From NCBI RefSeq assembly GCF_051020955.1, contig NW_027476470.1:62001-126000 (forward strand): a DNA stretch of 64,000 bases, read 5' to 3'. Positions 13,714-26,360 of this stretch are shown in pieces. The notes beneath the pieces are model-generated. The model saw only the letters and a program-made list of their open reading frames with translations, made no database searches and was not told where the DNA came from. The DNA comes from Megalopta genalis (lineage: Eukaryota; Arthropoda; Insecta; Hymenoptera; Halictidae). The stretch's first letter is position 1; each line of letters starts with the position of its first letter. The position numbers and the translations under genes are program-made.

Positions 13714-16044
13714 AATTCGCATTGATTTGAGGCTAAATCATGTGTTTCGCTTGGTTTTGAAGCTAACTCGTTTTTTTCGCATGCAGTTGTAGCTAAATCA
13801 TGTATATCACAAGTATTTGAAGCTAAACCATTTGCTTCGCATGGATTCGAAGATCAGCCTGCTACTTCGCATTGATTTTAATCTAAATCATGTGTTTCGC
13901 ATGGATTTGAAGCTAACTCGTTTGTTTCGCATGCAGTTGAAGCTGAATCATGTATATCACAAGTATTTGAAGCTAAACCATTTGCTTCGCATGGATTCGA
14001 AGATCAGCCTTCTACTTCGCATTAATTTTAATCTAAATCATGTGTTTCGCATGGATTTGAAGCTAACTCGTTTGTTTCGCATGCAGTTGAAGCTGAATCA
14101 TGTATATCACAAGTATTTGAAGCTAAACCATTTGTTACGCATGGATTCGAATATCAGCCTTCTACTTCGCATTGATTTTAATCTAAATCATGTGTTTCGC
14201 ATGGATTTAAAGCTAACTCGGTTGTTTCGCATGCAGTTGAAGCTGAATCATGTATATCACAAGTATTTGAAACTAAACCATTTGATTCCCATGGTTTTGA
14301 AGCTAAGCTTTCTACTTCGCATTGATTTGAAGATAAATCATGTGTTTCGCTTGGATTTGAAGATAACTCATTTGTTTCGCATGCTGTTTAAGCTAAATCA
14401 TGTATATCACAAGTATTTGAAGCTAAACCATTTGTTACGCATGGATTCGAAGATCAGCCTTCTACCTAGCATTGATTTGATGCTAAATCATGTGTTTCGC
14501 ATGGATTTGAAGCTAATTCGTTTGTTTCGCATGCTGTTGAAGCTAAATCATGTATATCACAGGTATTTGAAGCTAAACTATTTGTATCGGATGGGATCGA
14601 AGATAAGCCTCCTACTTCGCATTGATTTGAAGCTAAATCATGTGTTTGGCATGGATTTGAAGCTAACTCGTTTGTTTCGCATGCTGTTGAAGCTAAATCA
14701 TATATATCACAAATATTTGAAGCTAAACCATTTGTTTCGCATTTATTCGAAACTAAGCATTCTACGTCGCATTGATTTGAGGCTAAATCATATGTTTCGC
14801 TTGGTTTTGAAGCTGACTCGTTTGTTTCGCATGCTGTTGAAGCTAAATCATGTATATCACAAGTATTTGAAGCTATATCATACGTTTCGCATGAATTCCA
14901 AGATAACCCTCCTAATTCGCATAGATTTGAAGATAAATCATGTGTTTCGCTTGGATTTGAATATAACTCATTTGTTTCGCATGCTGTTGAAGCTAAATCA
15001 TGTATATCATAAGTACTTGAAGCTAAACCATTTGCTTTGCATGGATTCGAAGATCAGCCTTCTACTTCGCATTGATTTGATGCTAAATCATGTGTTTCGC
15101 ATGGATTTGAAGCTAACTCGTTTGTTTCGCATGCTGTTGAAGCTAAATCATGTATATCACAAGTATTTGCAGCTAAACCATTTGTTACGCATGGATTCGA
15201 TGATCAGCCTTCTACTTCGCATTGATTTGATGCTAAATCACGTGTTTCGCATGGATTTAAAGCTAACTCGTTTGTTTCGCATGCAGTTGAAGCTGAATCA
15301 TGTATATCACAAGTATTTGAAGCTAAACTATTCGTTTCGCATTTATTCGAAGCTAAGCCTTCTACTTCGCATTGATTTGAGGCTAAATCATGTGTTTCGC
15401 TTGGTTTTGAAGCTAACTCGTTTGTTTCGCATGCTGTTGAAGCTAAATCATGTATATCACAAGTATTTGAAGCTATATCATACGTTTCGCATGGATTCCA
15501 AGATTACCCTCCTAATTCGCATAGATGTGAAGATAAATCATATGTTTCGCTTGGATTTGAATATAACTCATTTGTTTCGCATGCTGTTGAAGCTAAATCA
15601 TGTATATCACAAGTATTTGAAGCTAAACTATTTGCTTCGCATGGATTCGAAGATCAGCCTTCTACTTCGCATTGATTTGATGCTAAATCATGTGTTTCGC
15701 ATGGATTTCATGCTAACTCGTCTGTTTCGCACGCTGTTGAAGCTAAATCATGTATATCACAAGTATTTGAAGCTATATCATACGTTTCGCATGTATTCCA
15801 AGATAACCCTTCTAATTCGCATTGATTTGATGCTAAATCATGTGTTTCGCATGGATTTCATGCTAACTCGTCTGTTTCGCACGCTGTTGAAGCTAAATCA
15901 TGTATATCACAAGTATTTGAAGCTATATCATACGTTTCGCATGGATTCCAAGATAACCCTTCTAATTCGCATTGATTTGAAGCTAAATCATGTGTTTCGC
16001 ATGGATTTGAAGCTAACTCGTTTGTTTCGCATGCTTTTGAAGCT

Positions 16045-19000
16045 AAATCATATATATCACAAGTTTTTGAAGCTAAACCATTTGTTTCGCATTTATTCGA
16101 AGCTAAGCCTTCTACTTCGCATTGATTTGAGGCTAAATCATGTGTTTCGCTTGGTTTTGAAGCTAACTCGTTTTTTTCGCATGCAGTTGTAGCTAAATCA
16201 TGTATATCACAAGTATTTGAAGCTAAACCATTTGCTTCGCATGGATTCGAAGATCAGCCTTCTACTTCGCATTGATTTTAATCTAAATCATATGTTTCGC
16301 TTGGATTTGAATATATCTCATTTGTTTCGCATGCTGTTGAAGCTAAATCATGTATATCACAAGTATTTGAAGCTAAACCATTTGCTTTGCATGGATTCGA
16401 AGATAAGCCTTCTACTTCGCATTGATTTGATGCTAAATCATGTGTTTCGCATGGATTTGAAGCTAACTCGTTTGTTTCGCATGCTGTTGAAGCTAAATCA
16501 TGTATATCACAAGTATTTGCAGCTAAACCATTTGTTACGCATGGATTCGAAGATCAACCTTCTACTTCGCATTGATTTGAAGCTAAATCATGTGTTTCGA
16601 ATGGATTTGAAGCTAACTCGTTTGTTTCGCATGCTGTTGAAGCTAAATCATGTATATCACAAGTATTTGAAGCTAAACCATTTGTATCGCATGGGATCGA
16701 AGATAAGCCTCCGACTTCGCATTGATTTGAAGCTAAATCATGTGTTTCGCATGGATTTGAAGCTATCTCGTTTGTTTCGCATGCTCTTGAAGCTAAATCA
16801 TGTATATCACAAGTATTTGAAGCTAAACCATTTGCTTCGCATGGATTCGAAGATAACCCTTCCAATTCGCATTGATTTGAAGCTAAATCATGTGTTTCGC
16901 TTGGATTTGAAGCTAACTCGTTTTTTTCGCATGCAGTTGTAGCTAAATCATGTATATCACAAGTATTTGAAGCTAAACCATTTGTTTCGCATGGATTCGA
17001 AGATAAGCCTTCTACTTCGCATTGATTTTAACCTAAATCATGTGTTTCGCATGGATTTAAAGCTAACTCGTTTGTTTCGCATGCAGTTGAAGCTGAATCA
17101 TGTATATCACAAGTATTTGAAGCTAAACTATTCGTTTCGCATTTATTCGAAGCTAAGCCTTCTACTTCGCATTGATTTGAGGCTAAATCATGTGTTTCGC
17201 TTAGTTTTGAAGCTAACTCGTTTGTTTCGCCTGCTGTTGAAGCTAAATCATGTATATCACAAGTATTTGAAGCTATATCATACGTTTCGCATGGATTCGA
17301 AGATAACCCTTCCAATTCGCATTGATTTGAAGCTAAATCATGTGTTTCGCTTGGATTTGAAGCTAACTCGTTTTTTTCGCATGCAGTTGTAGCTAAATCA
17401 TGTATATCACAAGTATTTGAAGCTAAACTATTTGCTTCGCATGGATTCGAAGATCAGCCTTCTACTTCGCATTGATTTGATGCTAAATCATGTGTTTCGC
17501 ATGGATTTCATGCTAACTCGTCTGTTTCGCACGCTGTTGAAGCTAAATCATGTATATCACAAGTATTTGAAGCTATATCATACGTTTCGCATGTATTCCA
17601 AGATAACCCTTCTAATTCGCATTGATTTGATGCTAAATCATGTGTTTCGCATGGATTTCATGCTAACTCGTCTGTTTCGCACGCTGTTGAAGCTAAATCA
17701 TGTATATCACAAGTATTTGAAGCTATATCATACGTTTCGCATGGATTCCAAGATAACCCTTCTAATTCGCATTGATTTGAAGCTAAATCATGTGTTTCGC
17801 ATGGATTTGAAGCTAACTCGTTTGTTTCGCATGCTTTTGAAGCTAAATCATATATATCACAAGTATTTGAAGCTAAACTATTTGTATCGGATGGGATCGA
17901 AGATAAGCCTCCTACTTCGCATTGATTTGAAGCTAAATCATGTGTTTCGCATGGATTTGAAGCTAACTCGTTTGTATCGCTCGCTGTTGAAGCTAAATCA
18001 TATATATCACAAGTTTTTGAAGCTAAACCATTTGTTTCGCATTTATTCGAAGCTAAGCCTTCTACTTCGCATTGATTTGAGGCTAAATCATGTGTTTCGC
18101 TTGGTTTTGAAGCTAACTCGTTTTTTTCGCATGCAGTTGTAGCTAAATCATGTATATCACAAGTATTTGAAGCTAAACCATTTGCTTCGCATGGATTCGA
18201 AGATCAGCCTTCTACTTCGCATTGATTTTAATCTAAATCATATGTTTCGCTTGGATTTGAATATATCTCATTTGTTTCGCATGCTGTTGAAGCTAAATCA
18301 TGTATATCACAAGTATTTGAAGCTAAACCATTTGCTTTGCATGGATTCGAAGATAAGCCTTCTACTTCGCATTGATTTGATGCTAAATCATGTGTTTCGC
18401 ATGGATTTGAAGCTAACTCGTTTGTTTCGCATGCTGTTGAAGCTAAATCATGTATATCACAAGTATTTGCAGCTAAACCATTTGTTACGCATGGATTCGA
18501 AGATCAACCTTCTACTTCGCATTGATTTGAAGCTAAATCATGTGTTTCGAATGGATTTGAAGCTAACTCGTTTGTTTCGCATGCTGTTGAAGCTAAATCA
18601 TGTATATCACAAGTATTTGAAGCTAAACCATTTGTATCGCATGGGATCGAAGATAAGCCTCCGACTTCGCATTGATTTGAAGCTAAATCATGTGTTTCGC
18701 ATGGATTTGAAGCTATCTCGTTTGTTTCGCATGCTCTTGAAGCTAAATCATGTATATCACAAGTATTTGAAGCTAAACCATTTGCTTCGCATGGATTCGA
18801 AGATAACCCTTCCAATTCGCATTGATTTGAAGCTAAATCATGTGTTTCGCTTGGATTTGAAGCTAACTCGTTTTTTTCGCATGCAGTTGTAGCTAAATCA
18901 TGTATATCACAAGTATTTGAAGCTAAACCATTTGTTTCGCATGGATTCGAAGATAAGCCTTCTACTTCGCATTGATTTTAACCTAAATCATGTGTTTCGC

Positions 19001-20480
19001 ATGGATTTAAAGCTAACTCGTTTGTTTCGCATGCAGTTGAAGCTGAATCATGTATATCACAAGTATTTGAAGCTAAACTATTCGTTTCGCATTTATTCGA
19101 AGCTAAGCCTTCTACTTCGCATTGATTTGAGGCTAAATCATGTGTTTCGCTTAGTTTTGAAGCTAACTCGTTTGTTTCGCCTGCTGTTGAAGCTAAATCA
19201 TGTATATCACAAGTATTTGAAGCTATATCATACGTTTCGCATGGATTCGAAGATAACCCTTCCAATTCGCATTGATTTGAAGCTAAATCATGTGTTTCGC
19301 TTGGATTTGAAGCTAACTCGTTTTTTTCGCATGCAGTTGTAGCTAAATCATGTATATCACAAGTATTTGAAGCTAAACTATTTGCTTCGCATGGATTCGA
19401 AGATCAGCCTTCTACTTCGCATTGATTTGATGCTAAATCATGTGTTTCGCATGGATTTCATGCTAACTCGTCTGTTTCGCACGCTGTTGAAGCTAAATCA
19501 TGTATATCACAAGTATTTGAAGCTATATCATACGTTTCGCATGTATTCCAAGATAACCCTTCTAATTCGCATTGATTTGATGCTAAATCATGTGTTTCGC
19601 ATGGATTTCATGCTAACTCGTCTGTTTCGCACGCTGTTGAAGCTAAATCATGTATATCACAAGTATTTGAAGCTATATCATACGTTTCGCATGGATTCCA
19701 AGATAACCCTTCTAATTCGCATTGATTTGAAGCTAAATCATGTGTTTCGCATGGATTTGAAGCTAACTCGTTTGTTTCGCATGCTTTTGAAGCTAAATCA
19801 TATATATCACAAGTATTTGAAGCTAAACTATTTGTATCGGATGGGATCGAAGATAAGCCTCCTACTTCGCATTGATTTGAAGCTAAATCATGTGTTTCGC
19901 ATGGATTTGAAGCTAACTCGTTTGTATCGCTCGCTGTTGAAGCTAAATCATATATATCACAAGTTTTTGAAGCTAAACCATTTGTTTCGCATTTATTCGA
20001 AGCTAAGCCTTCTACTTCGCATTGATTTGAGGCTAAATCATGTGTTTCGCTTGGTTTTGAAGCTAACTCGTTTTTTTCGCATGCAGTTGTAGCTAAATCA
20101 TGTATATCACAAGTATTTGAAGCTAAACCATTTGCTTCGCATGGATTCGAAGATCAGCCTTCTACTTCGCATTGATTTTAATCTAAATCATATGTTTCGC
20201 TTGGATTTGAATATATCTCATTTGTTTCGCATGCTGTTGAAGCTAAATCATGTATATCACAAGTATTTGAAGCTAAACCATTTGCTTTGCATGGATTCGA
20301 AGATAAGCCTTCTACTTCGCATTGATTTGATGCTAAATCATGTGTTTCGCATGGATTTGAAGCTAACTCGTTTGTTTCGCATGCTGTTGAAGCTAAATCA
20401 TGTATATCACAAGTATTTGCAGCTAAACCATTTGTTACGCATGGATTCGAAGATCAACCTTCTACTTCGCATTGATTTGA
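16045..20480. repeat. 1,950-bp higher-order tandem, left arm (about 2.3 copies)
   Basis: Bases from ~16,045 repeat at +1,950 (~17,995) and +3,900 (~19,945). The third copy fades from about 20,480 as substitutions accumulate. Each unit is 13 x 150 bp and carries three copies of a diagnostic C monomer reading CAGTTGTAGC. These fall at intervals of 750, 450 and 750 bp (ending near 16,192; 16,942; 17,392; 18,142; 18,892; 19,342; 20,092). The first two copies look identical by eye over long stretches. Confidence 0.9.
16140..16216 (+). repeat. Marker monomer set with TTTTTTTCGCATGCAG and GTTGTAGC
   Basis: This B/C pair combines a T-run in B (CGTTTTTTTCGC) with a C monomer reading CAGTTGTAGC. The TAG stops the plus frame at this point. 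The same pair ends plus-strand open frames at more than fifteen places, including 2,034, 7,162, 13,792, 16,942, 17,392, 18,142, 46,089, 48,039, 52,719, 55,119 and 58,539. It behaves as a conserved module boundary inside the 1,950-bp tandem and is the best diagnostic tag for tracing block copies. Confidence 0.85.
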
Positions 20481-21779
20481 TGCTAAATCATGTGTTTCGA
20501 ATGGATTTGAAGCTAACTCGTTTGTTTCGCATGCTGTTGAAGCTAAATCATGTGTATCACAAGTATTTGAAGCTAAACCATTTGTATCGCATGGGATCGA
20601 AGATAAGCCTCCTACTTCGCATTGATTTGAAGCTAAATCATGTGTTTCGCATGGATTTGAAGCTAACTCGTTTGTTTCGCATGCAGTTGAAGCTGAATCA
20701 TGTATATCACAAGTATTTGAAGCTAAACTATTCGTTTCGCATGGATTCGAAGATTAGCCTTCTACTTCGCATTGATTTGATGCTAAATCATGTGTTTCAC
20801 ATGGATTTGAAGCTAACTCGTTTGTTTCGCATGCTGTTGAAGCTAAATCATGTACATCACATGTATTTGAAGCTAAACCATTTGTATCGCATGGAATCGA
20901 AGATAAGCCTCCTACTTCGCATTGATTTGATGCTAAAACATGTTTTTCGCATGGATTTGAAGCTAACTCGTTTGTTTCGCATGCTGTTGAAGCTAAATCA
21001 TGTATATCACAAGTATTTGAAGCTATATCATACGTTTCGCATGGATTTCAAGATAACCCTTCTAATTCGCATTGATTTGAATCTAAATCATGTGTTTCGC
21101 ATGGATTTGAAGCTAACTCGTTTGTTTCGCATGCTGTTGAAGCTAAATCAAGTGTATCAAAAGTATTTGAAGTTAAACCATTTGTTTCGCATGGATTCGA
21201 AGATCAGCCTTCTACTTTGCATTGATTTGATGCTAAATCATGTGTTTCACATGGATTTGAAGCTAACTCGTTTGTTTCGCATGCTGTTGAAGCTAAATCA
21301 TGTATATCACAAGTATTTGAAGCTATATCATACGTTTCGCATAGATTCCAAGATAACCCTTCTAATTCGCATTGATTTGAATCTAAATCATGTGTTTCGC
21401 ATGGATTTGAATCTAACTCGTACATTTCGCATGCTGTTCAAGCTAAATCATGTATATCACAAGTATATGAAGCTGATCCATTTGTTTCGCATGGATTCGA
21501 AGATAAGCCTTCCACTTTGCATTGATTTGATGCTAAATCATGTGTTTCGCATGGATTTGAATCTAACTCGTTTGTTTCGCATGCTGTTGAAGCTAAATCA
21601 TGTATATCACGAGTATTTGAAGCTATATCATTTGTTTCGCATGGATTCGAAGATAACCCTTCTAATTCGCATTGATTTGAGGCTAAATCATGTGTTTCGC
21701 TTGGATTTGAAGCTAACTCGTTTTTTTCGCTAGTAGTTGAAGCTAAATCATGCATATCACAAGTATTTGAAGCTAAACC

Positions 21780-24700
21780 ATTTGTTACGCATGGATTCGA
21801 AGATCAGCCTTCTACTTAGCATTGATTTGATTCTAAATCATGTGTTTCGCATGGATTTGAAGCTAACTCGTTTGTTTCGCATGCTGTTGAAGCTAAATCA
21901 TGTATATCACAAGTATTTAAAGCTAAACCATTTGTATCGGATGGGATCGAAGATAAGCCTCCTACTTCGCATTGATTTGAATCTGAATCATGTGTTTCGC
22001 ATGGATTTGAAGCTAACTCGTTTGTTTCGCATGCAGTTGAAGCTGAATCATGTATATCACAAGTATTTGGATCTAAACTATTCGTTTCGCATGGATTCGA
22101 AGATAAGCCTTCCACTTCGCATTGATTTGAATATAAATCATGTGTTTCGCTTGGATTTGAAGCTAACTCGTTTGTTTCGCATGCTGTTGAAGCTAACTCA
22201 AGTGGATCCCAAGTATTTGAAGCTAAACCATTTGCTTCGCATGGATTCGAAGATTAGCCTTCTACTTTGCATTGATTTGATGCTAAATCATGTGTTTCAC
22301 ATGGATTTGAAGCTAACTCGTTTGTTTCGCATGCTGTTGAAGCTAAATCATGTATATCACAAGTATTTGAAGCTATATCATACGTTTCGCATAGATTCCA
22401 AGATAACCCTTCTAATTCGCATTGATTTGAATCAAAATCATGTATTTCGCATGGATTTGAAGCTAACTCGTTTGTTTCGCATGCTGTTGAAGCTAAATCA
22501 TGTATATCACAAGTATTTGAAGCTATACCATTTGTTACGCATGGATTCGAAGCTAAGCCTTCTACTTCGCATTGATTTGATGCTAAGTCATTTGTTTCGC
22601 TTGGTTTTGAAGCTAACACGTTTTTTTCACATGCTGTTGAAGCTAAATCATGTATATCACAAGTATTTGAAGCTATATCATACGTTTCGCATGGATTCCA
22701 AGACAACCCTTCTAATTCGCATTGATTTGAAGCTAAATCATGTGTTTCGCATGGATTTGAAGCTAACTCGTTTGTTTCGCATGCTGTTGAAGCTAAATCA
22801 TGTATATCACAAATATTTGAAGCTAAACCATTTGTTACGCATGGATTCGAAGATCAGCCTTCTACTTAGCATTGATTTTATGCTAAATCATGTGTTTCGC
22901 ATGGATTTGAAGCTAACTTGTTTGTTTCGCATGCTGTTGAAGCTAAATCATGTATATCACAAGTATTTGAAGCTAAACCATTTGTATCGGATGGGATCGA
23001 AGATAAGCCTGCTACTTCGCATTGATTTGAATCTGAATCATGTGTTTCGCATGCTGTTGAATCTAAATCATATATATCACAAGTATTTGAAGGTAAACCA
23101 TTTGTTTCGCATTTATTCGAAGCTAAGCCTTCTACTTCGCATTGATTTGAGGCTAAATCATGTGTTTCGCATGGATTTGAAGCTAACTCGTTTGTTTCGC
23201 ATGCTGTTGAATCTAAATCATGTATATCACAAGTATTTGAAGCTAAACCATTTGTTACGCATGGATTCGAAGATCAGCCTTCTACTTAGCATTGATTTGA
23301 TTCTAAATCATGTGTTTCGCATGGATTTGAAGCTAACTCGTTTGTTTCGCATGCTGTTGAAGCTAAATCATGTATATCACAAGTATTTGAAGATAAACCA
23401 TTTGTGTCGGATGGGATCGAAGATAAGCCTCCTACTTCGCATTGATTTGAATCTGAATCATGTGTTTCGCATGGATTTGAAGCTAACTCGTTTGTTTCGC
23501 ATGCTGTTGAAGCTAAATCATATATATCACAAGTATTTGAAGCTAAACCATTTGTTTCGCATTTATTCGAAGCTAAGCCTTCTACTTCGCATTGATTTGA
23601 GGCTAAATCATGTGTATCGCATGGATTTTAAGCTAGCTCGTTTGTTTCGCATGCAGTGGAAGCTAAATCATGTATATCACAAGTATTTGCAGCTAACCCA
23701 TTTGTTTCGCATGGATTCGAAGATAACCCTATTTACTTCGCATTGATTTGAAGCTAAATCATGTGTTTCGCATGGATTTGAATCTAACTCGTACATTTCG
23801 CATGCTGTTGAAGCTAAATCATGTATATCACAAGTATATGAAGCTGATCCATTTGTTTCGCATGGATTCGAAGATAAGCCTTCCACTTCGCATTGATTTG
23901 ATGCTAAATCATGTGTTTCGCATGGATTTGAATCTAACTCGTTTGTTTCGCATGTTGTTGAAGCTAAATCATGTATATCACGAGTATTTGAAGCTATATC
24001 ATTTGTTTCGCATGGATTCGAAGATAACCCTTCTAATTCGCATTGATTTGAGGCTAAATCATGTGTTTCGCTTGGATTTGAAGCTAACTCGTTTTTTTCG
24101 CTAGTAGTTGAAGCTTAATCATGCATATCACAAGTATTTGAAGCTAAACCATTTGGTTCGCATTTATTCGAAGCTAAGCCATCCACTTCGCATTGATTTG
24201 AGGCTAAATCATGTGTTTCGCTTGGTTTTGAAGCTAACTCGTTTTTTTCGCATGCAGTTGTAGCTAAATCATGTATATCACAAGTATTTGTAGCTAATCC
24301 ATTTGTTTCGCATGGATTCGAAGATAAGCCTTCTACTTCGCATTGATTTTAATCTAAATCATGCGTTTTGCATGGATTTGAAGCTAACTCGTTTGTTTCG
24401 CATGCAGTCGAAGCTGAATCATGTATATCACAAGTATTTGAAGCTAAACCATTTGGTTCGCATTTATTCGAAGCTAAGCCATCCACTTCGCATTGATTTG
24501 AGGCTAAATCATGTGTTTCGCTTGGTTTTGAAGCTAACTCGTTTTTTTCGCATGCAGTTGTAGCTAAATCATGTATATCACAAGTATTTGTAGCTAATCC
24601 ATTTGTTTCGCATGGATTCGAAGATAAGCCTTCTACTTCGCATTGATTTTAATCTAAATCATGTGTTTCGCATGGATTTGAAGCTAACTCGTTTGTTTCG

Positions 24701-26360
24701 CATGCAGTCGAAGCTGAATCATGTATATCACAAGTATTTGAAGCTAAACTATTCGTTTCGCATGGATTCGGAGATAAGCCTTCCACTTCGCATTGATTTG
24801 AATATAAATCATGTGTTTCGCTTGGATTTGAAGCTAACTCGTTTGTTTCGCATGCTGTTGAAGCTAAATCATGTATATCACAAGTATTTGAAGCTATATC
24901 ATACGTTTCGCATAGATTCCTAGCTAACCCTTCTAATTCGCATTGATTCGAATCAAAATCATGTGTTTCGCATGGATTTGAAGCTAACTCGTTTGTTTCG
25001 CATGCTGTTGAAGCTAAATCATGTATATCACAAGTATTTGAAGCTATACCATTTGTTACGCATGGATTCGAAGCTAAGCCTTCTACTTCGCATTGATTTG
25101 ATGCTAAGTCATTTGTTTCGCATGGATTTGAATCTAACTCGTTTGTTTCGCATGCTGTTGAAGCTAAATCATGCATATCACAAGTATTTGAAGCTAAACC
25201 ATTTGTTACGCATGGATACGAAGATCAGCCTTCTACTTCGCATTGATTTGAAGCTAAATCATGTGTTTCGCATGGATTATAAGATAACTCGTTTGTTTCG
25301 CATGCAGTTGAAGCTGAATCATGTATATCACAAGTATTTGAAGCTAAACTATTCGTTTCGCATGGATTCGAAGATAAGCATTCCTCTTCGCATTGATTTG
25401 ATGCTAAATCATGTGTTTCGCATGGATTTGAAGCTAACTCGTTTGTTTCGCATGCTGTTGAAGCTAACTCAAGTGGATCACAAGTATTTGAAGCTAAACC
25501 ATTTGCTTCGCATGGATTCGAATATTAGCCTTCTACTTCGCATTGATTTGATGCAAAATCATGTGTTTCACATGGATTTGAAGCTAACTCGTTTGTTTCG
25601 CATGCTGTTGAAGCTAAATCATGTACATCACATGTATTTGAAGCTAAACCATTTGTATCGCATGGAATCGAAGATAAGCCTCCTACTTCGCATTGATTTG
25701 AAGCTAATTCATGTGTTCGCATGGATTTGAAGCTAACTTGTTTGATTCGCGAGCAGTTGAAGCTAAATCAAGTGTATCAAAAGTATTTGAAGCTAAACCA
25801 TTTGCTTCGCATGGATACGAAGATCAGCCTTCTACTTCGCATTGATTTGAAGCTAAATCATGTGTTCCGCATGGATTTTAAGCTAACTCGTTTGTTTCGC
25901 ATGCAGTTGAAGCTAAATCATGTATATCACAAGTATTTGAAGCTAAACCATTTGTTTCGCATGGATTCGAAGATAAGCCTTCTACTTCGCATTGATTTTA
26001 ATCTAAATCATGTGTTTCGCAATGATTTTAAGCTAACTCGTTTGTTTCGGATGCTGTTGAAGCTAAATCATGTATATCACAAGTATTTGAAGCTATATCA
26101 TTTGTTTCGCATGGATTCGAAGATAACCCTTCTAATTCGCATTGATTTGAGGCTAAATCATGTGTTTCGCTTGGATTTGAAGCTAACTCGTTTTTTTCGC
26201 TAGTAGTTGAAGCTAAATCATGCATATCACAAGTATTTGAAGCTAAACCATTTGGTTCGCATTTATTCGAAGTAAGCCATCCTACTTCGCATTGATTTGA
26301 GGCTAAATCATGTGTTTCGCTTGGTGTTGAAGCTAACACGTTTTTTTCGCATGCAGTTGA
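21780..26360. repeat. Second copy of the leading block (matches 1-3,830)
   Basis: This block aligns with window bases 1-~3,830 at offsets of 21,779, then 22,079, then 22,529. The changes reflect gains of 300 and 450 bp, both multiples of 150. The 1-bp insertion near 1,200 is shared at ~23,730, the deletion near 3,187 at ~25,716, and the deletion near 3,738 at ~26,270. An internal rearrangement occurs near 24,880-24,960, where a monomer reads GATTCCTAGCTAACCC. After about 26,360 it passes into an indel-rich stretch. Confidence 0.84.

Larger units (their letters stand above)
7187..13792 (+). other. Longest open frame in the array (2,201 codons), probably not a gene
   Basis: This frame is open from a TTG at 7,187 (first ATG at 7,211) to a TAG at 13,790. 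It would encode a basic, leucine-rich decapeptide repeat with patterns such as LKLNHVFRMD and LKLTRLFRML. I recognise no domain, signal peptide or catalytic motif. The frame is open because 30 bp is divisible by three and the monomer lacks stops in this frame. Its length is inflated by the 1,500-bp tandem. It ends at the GTTGTAG variant monomer, which also ends many other frames here. Substitutions among monomers fall on all codon positions. A transcribed product cannot be excluded from sequence alone. Confidence 0.2.
1..19390. repeat. Left copy of a ~19-kb direct segmental duplication
   Basis: Base 1 corresponds to base 39,137, and landmark junctions keep a constant offset over long stretches. 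The offset is 39,136 for about 1-3,500, 38,927 for about 3,900-7,490 and again 13,800-18,400, and 40,427 for about 7,700-12,300. The shifts are explained by a replaced segment near 3.5-3.9 kb, a 1.5-kb insertion in the right arm near 46.4-48.1 kb, and one fewer 1,500-bp unit in the right arm. Even rare 1-bp indels (near 1,200, 3,187, 3,943 and 4,080) are shared between the arms, so they predate the duplication. The left end lies outside the window. The right end is near 19,390, where the arms diverge. Confidence 0.88.

Noticed and set aside
7187..13792. Giant 2,201-residue protein gene
   Set aside because: The frame is open only because of the 30-bp period. The start is an arbitrary TTG within a repeat, there is no recognisable domain or promoter, frames break at 1-bp indels elsewhere, and changes occur at all codon positions.
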